A DNA stretch of 64,000 bases. Source: Aquimarina algiphila. GTDB taxonomy: Bacteria > Bacteroidota > Bacteroidia > Flavobacteriales > Flavobacteriaceae. Positions 18,278 to 26,338 of this stretch are shown piece by piece. Location: contig NZ_VLNR01000004.1 of NCBI RefSeq assembly GCF_007489275.1, forward strand, positions 62,001 through 126,000, given 5' to 3'. The notes under the pieces were generated by a model that did not search any database, had not been told where the DNA came from, and was given only the letters and a program-made list of their open reading frames with translations. Numbering within the stretch: the stretch's first letter is position 1; each line of letters begins with the position of its first letter. Position numbers and translations under genes: made by a program.

Positions 18278-18754
18278 ATGAAAAATCGTATAGATATTAT
18301 TTTAGAAAAAACAGTAATTTTCTTACTGTTTGTTATGCTAGTTAGTGTAGTATGGCAAGTTTTTTCCAGATACATTTTAAAATCACCAAGTACGATTACT
18401 GATGAACTTTCTAGTTTTTCCTTAATCTGGCTCGGCTTGCTTGGAGCGGCATATACTACCGGTCAAAAATTACATCTAGCTATTGATTTAATTCCGACTG
18501 CAATTGTACAACAAAAAAGGTCTCTTTATGATGGTATTGTTTATGGCGCTATCTGTCTATTTGCTTTTGCGATAATGATTATAGGAGGAATTCGTTTATG
18601 TATACTTTCGTTTCAATTCGAGCAAAACTCAGCTGCACTAAGTATCCCACTAGGGATTATTTATCTCGTAATTCCGATTTCTGGAATTTTAATCTGTTAT
18701 TACTGCATTTACATTTACTTTCAAAAAGACAATACTAACACTACATCATTATGA
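18278..18754 (+). CDS. TRAP transporter small permease subunit (DctQ family)
   Basis: The 158-residue protein has four predicted membrane helices and the DctQ pattern VVWQVFSRYILKSPSTITDELSSFSLIWLGLLGAAY, seen as VFSRYILKSPSTITDELS near residue 30, and the following GQKLHLAIDL. It is the small membrane subunit that associates with DctM. It begins directly after the DctP stop and its last four bases (ATGA) overlap the DctM start, as in most TRAP operons. Confidence 0.92.
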   Translation: MKNRIDIILEKTVIFLLFVMLVSVVWQVFSRYILKSPSTITDELSSFSLIWLGLLGAAYTTGQKLHLAIDLIPTAIVQQKRSLYDGIVYGAICLFAFAIMIIGGIRLCILSFQFEQNSAALSIPLGIIYLVIPISGILICYYCIYIYFQKDNTNTTSL

Positions 18755-20046
18755 ATTATACCGAGGTATTGATATTAGTAATTAGTTTCCTGGTGTTCTT
18801 ATCATTAAGGGTTCCTATTGCATACTCTATTGGTTTAGTGGCTTTTTTCACATTAATTACTGCAATGCCTTTTTTACCTTCGGTAACTACTTTGGCACAA
18901 CGTATGGCAACTTCTTTGGATAGCTTCACTCTTTCTGCAATTCCCTTCTTTATATTAGCTGGTCAAATTATGAATCGAGGTGGTATTGCAGTGCGGCTCA
19001 TCAATTTTGCTAAAGCTATAGTAGGACCACTACCAGGAGGTCTTGCTTTTGTAAATATTATTTCATGTATGCTTTTTGGAGCTATTTCTGGATCTGCTGT
19101 TGCAGCTGCTTCTGCTATTGGAGGTTTTATGCATCCTATGATGAAAAAAGATGGATATGATCCGGCGTATAGTGCTGCCATAAATATCACTAGTGCCACA
19201 ACAGGATTAATGATCCCTCCTAGTAATGTCCTTATTGTTTACTCTCTGGCTAGTGGTGGAGTCTCTATTGCTGCATTATTTATAGCAGGCTATCTTCCCG
19301 GGATTTTAATTGGAGTAACACTTATGATTGTCGCAACAATTTATGCAATCATTAAAAAATACCCTACCGAAAAGTTAGTAGGATTTACAGAGTTCTTAAA
19401 ACGTTTTATAGCTGCTTTTCCTAGTTTACTTCTTCTTGTGGTGGTTATCGGTGGAATTGTTATTGGTATTTTTACCGCTACAGAAGCTTCAGCAATTGCT
19501 GTACTATATACACTAATTTTGGCAGCCCTTTATAAAGAAATTACATGGAAGGACTTCTCTCCTATTTTCCTGGAAACTGTAAAAACTTCATCAATAGTAC
19601 TTTTACTTATCGCTACATCTATTGCCATGTCATGGGTAATGTCATATGAAAACATTCCGCAGGAAATCAGCAATACCTTATTAGGGATAAGCGATAATCC
19701 CATTGTTATTTTGATTATTATAAATTTGATTTTATTATTCGTTGGTATATTCATGGATATGACTCCGGCAATCTTAATTTTTACACCTATTTTCTTACCT
19801 ATAGCAACTAAGATTGGTTTAGATCCTATACATTTTGGGATTATTATGATTTTGAATCTTTGTATCGGATTATGTACTCCTCCTGTAGGTTCTGTACTCT
19901 TTGTAGGATGTAGTGTTGCCGAACTTTCAATTCAGAAAGTTTTAAAACCATTGTTACCTCTATTCCTGGTTATGATTTTGGTGTTATTACTTATCATTTA
20001 TATTCCTGAATTGAGTTTATGGTTGCCCAGACAGTTTGGATTATAA
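18751..20046 (+). CDS. TRAP transporter large permease subunit (DctM family)
   Basis: The 431-residue protein is strongly hydrophobic with about 12 helices. It carries DctM signatures: SLRVPIAYSIGLVAF, IPFFILAGQIMNRGGIA, MLFGAISGSAVAAASAIGG, TGLMIPPSNVLIVYSLASGG and the C-terminal LCIGLCTPPVGSVLFVGCSV. It is the sodium-driven transport subunit of the TRAP system. A 114-bp gap separates it from the MFS gene, so that gene may have its own promoter. Confidence 0.94.
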   Translation: MNYTEVLILVISFLVFLSLRVPIAYSIGLVAFFTLITAMPFLPSVTTLAQRMATSLDSFTLSAIPFFILAGQIMNRGGIAVRLINFAKAIVGPLPGGLAFVNIISCMLFGAISGSAVAAASAIGGFMHPMMKKDGYDPAYSAAINITSATTGLMIPPSNVLIVYSLASGGVSIAALFIAGYLPGILIGVTLMIVATIYAIIKKYPTEKLVGFTEFLKRFIAAFPSLLLLVVVIGGIVIGIFTATEASAIAVLYTLILAALYKEITWKDFSPIFLETVKTSSIVLLLIATSIAMSWVMSYENIPQEISNTLLGISDNPIVILIIINLILLFVGIFMDMTPAILIFTPIFLPIATKIGLDPIHFGIIMILNLCIGLCTPPVGSVLFVGCSVAELSIQKVLKPLLPLFLVMILVLLLIIYIPELSLWLPRQFGL

Positions 20047-20160
20047 AAACTATCTTAAAACTATGAAAACTGTTTAACCAGGGAATCTCAATCTATTATT
20101 AGAACTATTTTAGTATAGAAATCTATATATTTAGACTTAAAATTTTAATTTACAAATTAG

Positions 20161-21447
20161 ATGAATGAAACAAAAACTCCATGGTACTTTCTTTTACTTG
20201 TTATTTTGGCTGGGGAATCTGTTTTTATTCTTCCATTTGTTCTTGCAAGAGTTTTTAGACCAACGGTACTCAAAGTTTTTAATTTAGACAATATACAGTT
20301 AGGAATATGTTTCTCTATATATGGCTTTGTAGCATTGATATCCTACCTTTTTGGAGGAGCATTAGCAGATAAGTTTCCTCCAAGAAAATTGATTGCAGTT
20401 GCCCTTTGGATGACTGCTTTGGGGGGATTGGTGTATGCTACTTTTCCTGATTATTTGACACTAAAAATATTGTATGGATATTGGGGCTTTACTACTATAT
20501 TTTTATTTTGGGCTCCCATGATAAAAGCTACTCGTGTCTGGGGAGGTACTACTTCTCAAGGTAAAGCATTTGGTTTTTTAGATGGTGGACGTGGATTAGT
20601 AGGGGCTCTCTTTGGGGCTTTAGGAGTACTTATATTTTCACTATTTATTACTGCAGAAATTTCTGAAGCAACTGCCTCCGAAAGCAGAGCTGCTTTTAGA
20701 TATGTAATTTTAGTATCCTCTGGTATTGTAAGTTTTGTTGGAATATTGGTTTGGTTCTTTATGAAAATGGATCATAAATTAGAAAAAGAAATTATAATAG
20801 AAAAAATCACAATATCCCAGGTAAAAGAGGTCCTGCACTTACCATCTGTATGGTTACTTATGATCATTATTCTATGCGCCTATGTAGGTTACAAAATTAC
20901 AGATGTATTTTCATTATATGCTCAAGATGTAATGTTGTATGACCAAGTAAAGTCTGCACAAGTAGGTACATTTTTATTATTTATCCGACCTGTTATTGGT
21001 GTTTTAATAGGAATATTGGCCGATCGTTCACAAACTACTTTCTGGTTATTGATTAGTTTTATAGTTTCATTCTTTGGAGCGTTATTGTTTGCTACAGGAG
21101 TAATCTCGGATTCTTCTACAGCTTTATTTTTTATATCAATTTTGGTAGTTGCTACTGGAGTATATGCAGCCCGTTCCTTATACTTTGCTGTAATGCAGCG
21201 AGGGAAAATTCCATTGATCCTAACAGGAACTGCGGTGGGTATTATTTCTCTTATAGGATATACTCCAGATATATTTGCAGGACCCGCTATAGGATATCTC
21301 TTAGAAAATTCACCTGGTCCAAAAGGACATCAACATGTGTTTTGGATGTTAGCTTTATTTTCTTTTATTGGTGGTCTGGCTGCCTGGTATTATTATAAAC
21401 TGTATAACATACAAAAAGGGAGTTATGAGGAGGTCTCAAAAGATTAA
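20161..21447 (+). CDS. MFS permease
   Basis: The 428-residue protein has about 12 membrane helices and the MFS motif A between helices 2 and 3 (GGALADKFPPRKL). A second half-motif appears as GILADRSQT near residue 285. The N-terminal PFVLARVFRPTVLKVF and GFLDGGRGLVGALFGALGV resemble organic-anion and sugar-acid members, but I cannot name the substrate. Position at the end of the uronate operon suggests import or export of a uronate or its derivative, a second route beside the TRAP system. A perfect palindromic terminator lies 184 bp downstream. Confidence 0.85.
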   Translation: MNETKTPWYFLLLVILAGESVFILPFVLARVFRPTVLKVFNLDNIQLGICFSIYGFVALISYLFGGALADKFPPRKLIAVALWMTALGGLVYATFPDYLTLKILYGYWGFTTIFLFWAPMIKATRVWGGTTSQGKAFGFLDGGRGLVGALFGALGVLIFSLFITAEISEATASESRAAFRYVILVSSGIVSFVGILVWFFMKMDHKLEKEIIIEKITISQVKEVLHLPSVWLLMIIILCAYVGYKITDVFSLYAQDVMLYDQVKSAQVGTFLLFIRPVIGVLIGILADRSQTTFWLLISFIVSFFGALLFATGVISDSSTALFFISILVVATGVYAARSLYFAVMQRGKIPLILTGTAVGIISLIGYTPDIFAGPAIGYLLENSPGPKGHQHVFWMLALFSFIGGLAAWYYYKLYNIQKGSYEEVSKD

Positions 21448-21630
21448 AACTGATGCTTTTAATAGATTTTTTTAAAGCCTTGTAGAACATTACCTATTTC
21501 TTTATCATTATTTATGCCTCCAAATTGAGTTTATAGTTATCTAAGCAATTTTGAATTGTAAACATCTCTAATTATTTGATAAATGCATATTTACAAATTA
21601 TATTCCTTTAAACATAAATATAGTTTATCT

Positions 21631-21664
21631 TATAGAAGGTAGAGATTAATCTCTACCTTCTATA
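21631..21664. terminator. 34-bp perfect palindrome, bidirectional terminator
   Basis: TATAGAAGGTAGAGAT and its exact reverse complement ATCTCTACCTTCTATA flank a central TA; the folded form has a stem of about 14 bp with loop ATTAAT. It lies between the convergent MFS and pore-forming-toxin genes, 24 bp from the toxin stop codon, and is followed by T-rich sequence on the plus strand. A bidirectional intrinsic terminator is the simplest reading. Confidence 0.65.
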
Positions 21665-21688
21665 TTTATATCTTTTACACCTTAGAGT

Positions 21689-22519
21689 TTATGAAGTTTT
21701 TAATATATAAGTTTTACCTTTATATGCTTTTGATTTAGCTGTTCCTTTATAATTAAATACTTTTTGATCTTCGTTAAGATTATCCCAATTGAATTCACTA
21801 GGTTTATTTTGAAAAAAATCAGTAAAAATTATAGGATCAACTTCTTTGTTTAATATCGCCTCTACTTCAATACTAAAGTCAGATTTAATTTGCATGGGGA
21901 TGAGCTGTAATTTATAAGTATATAAATAATTAACTTTCTCACCAGGAATTACTTTAAAGTCAAATGGAAATGAAACAACAGCAGAATGAGTACTAGTAGT
22001 AGTCTGACTCTCTTCTAAAGACATACTGGCCGAAGTTTCAATCCCAGCACTCACACCAAACGGAATTTCTATTGATACATTTGCAGTAACTCCAAATTCT
22101 TCTCCAGATGTAACACGTAAAGAAGTTGATTCTTCTACTGTATATGTTGCAGACGGTTTAGCAGTTCCTATAACACCACTTATATATTGCATCGTACTTT
22201 CGATTGCTTCTCCATCTGGTTCTGGCTTTCCTTTAGTTACCAAAGATAGAGTTCCACGAAATTCTACATTTTTTGATATCCAAGCTACCAATTTTTCAAA
22301 AACTATAGTTTCCCAGGTTTTACCCTCTTTACCTTTTTCATTCTTATAAGGAACATTAATCAAACTTGTATCATAACTATGGTTACCTTTAATTGCAGCA
22401 CTAGCCTTACCAATCCTTACAGCCAGAGCTTCTATTGCGCTTTTAGGTTTATAATCTTCTCTTTTTGAAACATTACCTATCTCTTTTTCTTCGGTTTTAT
22501 TTTTAATTGTAATAGACAT
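21689..22519 (-). CDS. Aerolysin/ETX-MTX2-like beta-pore-forming protein
   Basis: The 276-residue protein shows the layout of ETX/MTX2 pore formers. The N-terminal half leads into a Ser/Thr-rich strand (SATYTVEESTSLRVTSGEE), an amphipathic hairpin region with alternating polar and hydrophobic residues (FGVTANVSIEIPFGVSAGIE), a second Ser/Thr-rich strand (SMSLEESQTTTSTHSAVVSF) and the usual VIPGEKVNYLYTYKLQLIPM after it. No signal peptide or lipobox is present, so release would need lysis or another route. It is a single-gene unit, with a palindromic terminator downstream and a 613-bp promoter region upstream. Identification rests on pattern, not on a database match. Receptor and target are unknown. 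Confidence 0.72.
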   Translation of the reverse strand: MSITIKNKTEEKEIGNVSKREDYKPKSAIEALAVRIGKASAAIKGNHSYDTSLINVPYKNEKGKEGKTWETIVFEKLVAWISKNVEFRGTLSLVTKGKPEPDGEAIESTMQYISGVIGTAKPSATYTVEESTSLRVTSGEEFGVTANVSIEIPFGVSAGIETSASMSLEESQTTTSTHSAVVSFPFDFKVIPGEKVNYLYTYKLQLIPMQIKSDFSIEVEAILNKEVDPIIFTDFFQNKPSEFNWDNLNEDQKVFNYKGTAKSKAYKGKTYILKTS

Positions 22520-23132
22520 TTTTTTTATGATTTTAGTGAATACCTACTCTTTTTTAAAGTCCTTTTCAGTTTATTTAGACTATCATCGATGATTATTTTG
22601 AGTTAAAACTGATCATATTTTAATTCATTAGCAATTGTAATGAGTGAATGAACAGATATAATGAGTAAATGTTTAGAAAAAGGAAGTAAAAGGTTTAAGC
22701 ATGTTACTCTTTTCTTAGCAAAAGGTTTTAAGAATAAAAGAGGTCTTAATACCTATTAGAAATCTATCTGGTTCAAAAGTGTATGATGGCATATTATTTC
22801 ATTGCACACTGTCAAATAACTGACATCTTTTATCGAAAAACTGCCAATGTCATTATCTCACTATGTTTTCTATTTCAATCATCATAACTTGTCATGAAAA
22901 TAACTAGCGGTAATAGGAACATTCTTTTTAATATATATGTTCCTAGTAAGCTTATTAACATTAAAAAACAAAGCGTATCACAATTATACACAAGGAATTA
23001 AGAAAATTTTATAATACAACATCCATAAATATTAAACCTTTTCACTAATTTATAGGCTATTAAAACAGAAAAAGAACTTCCTAATTATCACTTTTAATTA
23101 TCAGGGCTTAAATCAATTTAAACTTCATCCAT
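22520..23132. promoter_or_regulatory. 613-bp divergent intergenic region with TAGGAACAT inverted repeat
   Basis: This AT-rich stretch separates the minus-strand toxin gene from the plus-strand 194-residue gene. I find no reading frame with protein-like composition. The clearest structure is a perfect 9-bp inverted repeat, TAGGAACAT (22914-22922) and ATGTTCCTA (22937-22945), with a 14-nt AT-rich spacer, about 190 bp before the plus-strand gene. It could be an operator or RNA hairpin. No convincing TAnnTTTG promoter was located. A small RNA cannot be excluded. Confidence 0.4.
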
Positions 23133-23717
23133 ATGGAAACCTCCACAGAAAACCTAACAGATACTATCATTACATTCAATGTACATTATGAGACCTTAGA
23201 AGAAGTAATTACAAACCTTGAACTTGGTATGGGGACAATGTATAAACCCATTCCTATAGATGGTTTAGTGCTGAAAAGCTTTTTAGGTATACCCAATATT
23301 GAACCCAATACGGATATCAAAATATATTTGCAAACTAATACTGAGTCTAATACTGAATCTAAAGCTACGATTACATATTGTAAAATACAGAATGTTGGCA
23401 AAGTCTTTACTATTGAAACACAAAAAAGTCAGACTAAATCTCTCAATCCCTGGAATATCATATTTTCATTTACTACTGAAGATGAAGAGGCAGGAAAGTT
23501 TAGAACAACTCCTGATGGCTCTTTATATGTAAGTCCCAATCCTCGCATGAGTGACCTGGTTGAAATCACAACTCAATCTGAAGACGTTCTTCCTGAAGGA
23601 TTAACTTATATTTCGTACAGTATTATATTTTCTTTGTTTATAGAGTCTAAAGGGCAATCTTATTATTTTAGAATTGATCCTTTAGCAAAAGTTAGTTCAA
23701 ACCGTCCACAAAAATAA
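23133..23717 (+). CDS. Unassigned 194-residue protein, possibly PixA/AidA-like
   Basis: I do not recognise this protein with confidence. It has no signal peptide and no membrane segment and is predicted mainly beta. The C-terminal pattern ISYSIIFSLFIESKGQ followed by SYYFRIDPLAKVSS recalls the final strands of PixA/AidA inclusion-body family proteins (Yx(I/V)xFxL ... YYxxDPxIxV), and length fits that family; I hold this as a weak hypothesis. It precedes the TPR histidine kinase by 24 bp on the same strand, so co-transcription is likely. It may be a cytoplasmic product regulated with, or secreted alongside, the toxin-like neighbour; this is inference. Confidence 0.6.
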   Translation: METSTENLTDTIITFNVHYETLEEVITNLELGMGTMYKPIPIDGLVLKSFLGIPNIEPNTDIKIYLQTNTESNTESKATITYCKIQNVGKVFTIETQKSQTKSLNPWNIIFSFTTEDEEAGKFRTTPDGSLYVSPNPRMSDLVEITTQSEDVLPEGLTYISYSIIFSLFIESKGQSYYFRIDPLAKVSSNRPQK

Positions 23718-23741
23718 AGTAATAACATACTGATTTCACCT

Positions 23742-25517
23742 ATGCCTAAAAGGTTGTGTTTATTTCTTTTACTATCCACTACGCTATCTTTTTCACAAAA
23801 CAAAAAAAAAGCAGATAGTATATTTCATATTATGGAAACTGGGCATTTGTCTAAAAAAGAGCAAGTAACCTCATTAATAAATATTGCTTTTTTTCATCCA
23901 AATCCCAACACAGCATTACTTTCTGCTAAACAATCTTTACAAATTGCTAAAGAAATAAATGAACCCTTATTACAGGCAGAAGCTTTAGAAGAAATTAGTC
24001 ATATCGAACGAAGGCTTGGTAATAATAGTCGATCATTTGATGCTTCTATAAAAGCATTACAAATCTATGAATCTAAAGGATTAATAGAACGACAAGCTGC
24101 TTCTTATAACCAACTCGCTAGTAATTACATTAGTGATAAAAATTATGATTTAGCAATTGATTATTTTAAAAAAGCTATCGATATTTATATAAACTCTGAT
24201 GAAAAAGGTAATCATGCACTTACAATACTTAATCTTGGAGAAGCGTATCGTTTGGCTGGATATCTGGATAGCTCAGCAACAAGTTTTCAACAGGCATTAC
24301 AACTCAATGATCTTGTTAAAAACGACATCATAAAAAGTTATTCTTTAGGAAATCTAGGAATGGTGTATGCCACACAAAACAAGTTTAAATTAGCAAAAGA
24401 CAATCTACATGAAGCTATTGATATTCTAAGTGAATCAGGAGATTCATATTCTACATCTATATATTTAGCCGAATTAGGGGGGATTCATCAAAAAGAAAAT
24501 GAATCAAAATTTGCTGAAGAAAAATTCCTGCAAGCTTTGACTATGGCCAAACAAGCTGGACTTAAAGAACAAATTAGGGATTTTAGTATCATGCTGGTTA
24601 ATTTTTATGAAACTCAACAACAATACCCTAGAGCACTGGAGTATCAAAAACTGTTTCAAGTATATCAAGATAGTCTAGTCAACAAAGAGAATGTTCAAAA
24701 AATAGAACAACTTAAATCTGGATATGAGATTGATAAACGTGAGTCAGAAATAAGCCTGCTTAATACTATAAATACCAATCAAAAAAATCTGGTTTTTATA
24801 TTGGCTGCTGGGGTTTTCTTACTACTTTTCTTTGCTTATCTGCTTTATCGAGGTAATACAAAAATTAAAAAAGCAAATTATATTTTATTAGATCAAAAGG
24901 AGATTATTAGTAAACGTGAGCAAGAGAAAGCATTATTATTAAAAGAACTAAACCATCGAGTAAAGAACAATTTACAAATGGTTTCTAGCTTATTAAATTT
25001 ACAAGGTCATGAGCTTACAGGACACCCGGCAAAAGAGGCTATTGTATCTGGACAGTCCAGAGTAGAAGCCTTATCCCTTGTACACAGAAAATTGTATCAA
25101 GATGGCGTAGATACTCGAATCATGATAAAAGAGTATATTGAAGAGTTGGTATTAGGGCTTTTTCATGGATATAATGCCAAATTTAAACCTAATTTTGATA
25201 TTGCTAACATTAGTATTCATATAGACATGGCCATCCCTTTGGCATTAATTATTAACGAACTCATTACAAATTCTCTTAAATACGCTTATGAAAATACAAC
25301 GGATCCAATGCTTAAAGTAGCTCTAACTAATGACACAAAAGATCGTTTACATATCCAAGTTATAGATAATGGAGTAGGTTTTACAACTATTCAAACCAAA
25401 AAAAACAACTCTTTTGGGATTAAACTTATCAATTCTCTAATTCAACAATTAGAAGGTACTATAAAAAAAACAGGTAATGAAGGGACACATTGGGAAATAG
25501 ATATAAAAATAGCTTAA
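23742..25517 (+). CDS. TPR-containing sensor histidine kinase (HisKA_2 type)
   Basis: The 591-residue protein has a cleavable signal (MPKRLCLFLLLSTTLSFSQ), a periplasmic array of TPR repeats (about 35-320; e.g. NQLASNYISDKNYDLAIDYF and LNLGEAYRLAGYLDSSATSF), a membrane helix (about 349-371) and a cytoplasmic kinase. The H-box ELNHRVKNNLQMVSSLLNLQ gives phospho-acceptor H405 and defines the HisKA_2/LytS-like class. The HATPase domain shows NELITNSLKYAY (N box), DNGVGF and FGIKLINSL. The cognate regulator is most likely the LytTR protein encoded 29 bp downstream. The sensed signal is unknown. Confidence 0.92.
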   Translation: MPKRLCLFLLLSTTLSFSQNKKKADSIFHIMETGHLSKKEQVTSLINIAFFHPNPNTALLSAKQSLQIAKEINEPLLQAEALEEISHIERRLGNNSRSFDASIKALQIYESKGLIERQAASYNQLASNYISDKNYDLAIDYFKKAIDIYINSDEKGNHALTILNLGEAYRLAGYLDSSATSFQQALQLNDLVKNDIIKSYSLGNLGMVYATQNKFKLAKDNLHEAIDILSESGDSYSTSIYLAELGGIHQKENESKFAEEKFLQALTMAKQAGLKEQIRDFSIMLVNFYETQQQYPRALEYQKLFQVYQDSLVNKENVQKIEQLKSGYEIDKRESEISLLNTINTNQKNLVFILAAGVFLLLFFAYLLYRGNTKIKKANYILLDQKEIISKREQEKALLLKELNHRVKNNLQMVSSLLNLQGHELTGHPAKEAIVSGQSRVEALSLVHRKLYQDGVDTRIMIKEYIEELVLGLFHGYNAKFKPNFDIANISIHIDMAIPLALIINELITNSLKYAYENTTDPMLKVALTNDTKDRLHIQVIDNGVGFTTIQTKKNNSFGIKLINSLIQQLEGTIKKTGNEGTHWEIDIKIA

Positions 25518-25546
25518 TTTAGTGGTTCTTATAACCTAAATACAGA

Positions 25547-26317
25547 ATGTCTAATCAATCGTCAAAAGTAAAAATTCTTATTGTAGAAGATGAGATATTA
25601 TTAGCACAGGATATCTCACAAAGATTAACTGAAATTAATTACCATGTCACCGGAATAGCACAAACAGTAAATCATGCTTTACAATTAATTACAGAAAATC
25701 AAGATATTGATATAATATTGATCGACATTATTTTAAAAGGAGATCGAGATGGAATTGAACTTGCTCGCATCATAAATGATAAGTATCATATTCCTTTTAT
25801 TTTTCTAACTTCTCATGCTGATACCCACATTGTAGAACGAGCAAAGAGTGTGCATCCTTATGCCTATATCCTTAAACCATTTAATGATCGGCAAGTTAGT
25901 GTCGCTATAGAATTAGCTTTGCTAAATTTTTCTAAGAAAACACCGGGAAAAGATTTGCTTGAACCTCAAGATTTTACTGCTAATGAAAATCAAGTTTTAC
26001 AAATCAAAGATTGTTTATTTTTAAAAAAAGATCACCATTTTGAACGTGTGCCTTTAGCCGAAATACTATTTTTACAGGCAGATAGTAACTACTGCACAGT
26101 ATATACCAAATCAGATAGATTTGTGTATTCTACGGTGTTAAAAAACATAGAAGCACAACTCCCTATAAATCGATTTTTACGAACACACAGAAGTTATGTC
26201 GTCAATATTGATCTAGTTAGTGGATTTGAAGGCAACATGCTTTTTATCGGAGATAAAAAGGTACCTGTAAGCAAAACACATCGAGATCATGTTTTTAGAT
26301 TATTTCATACCATATAA
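25547..26317 (+). CDS. LytTR-type response regulator
   Basis: The 256-residue protein has a receiver domain (about 8-125; ILIVEDEILLAQDI, phospho-acceptor D60 in LIDIILKGDRDGIEL, T/S at FLTSHAD and K in YILKPF) and a C-terminal LytTR DNA-binding domain (about 155-256; IKDCLFLKKDHHFERVPLAE, ADSNYCTVYTKSDRFVYST, FLRTHRSYVVNIDLV). It would be phosphorylated by the upstream HisKA_2 kinase. Its stop is 21 bp from the stop of the convergent sulfatase gene; an AT-only inverted repeat (26316-26343) spans the gap. Confidence 0.93.
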   Translation: MSNQSSKVKILIVEDEILLAQDISQRLTEINYHVTGIAQTVNHALQLITENQDIDIILIDIILKGDRDGIELARIINDKYHIPFIFLTSHADTHIVERAKSVHPYAYILKPFNDRQVSVAIELALLNFSKKTPGKDLLEPQDFTANENQVLQIKDCLFLKKDHHFERVPLAEILFLQADSNYCTVYTKSDRFVYSTVLKNIEAQLPINRFLRTHRSYVVNIDLVSGFEGNMLFIGDKKVPVSKTHRDHVFRLFHTI

Positions 26318-26338
26318 TAATAATCACTCAATGCATTA

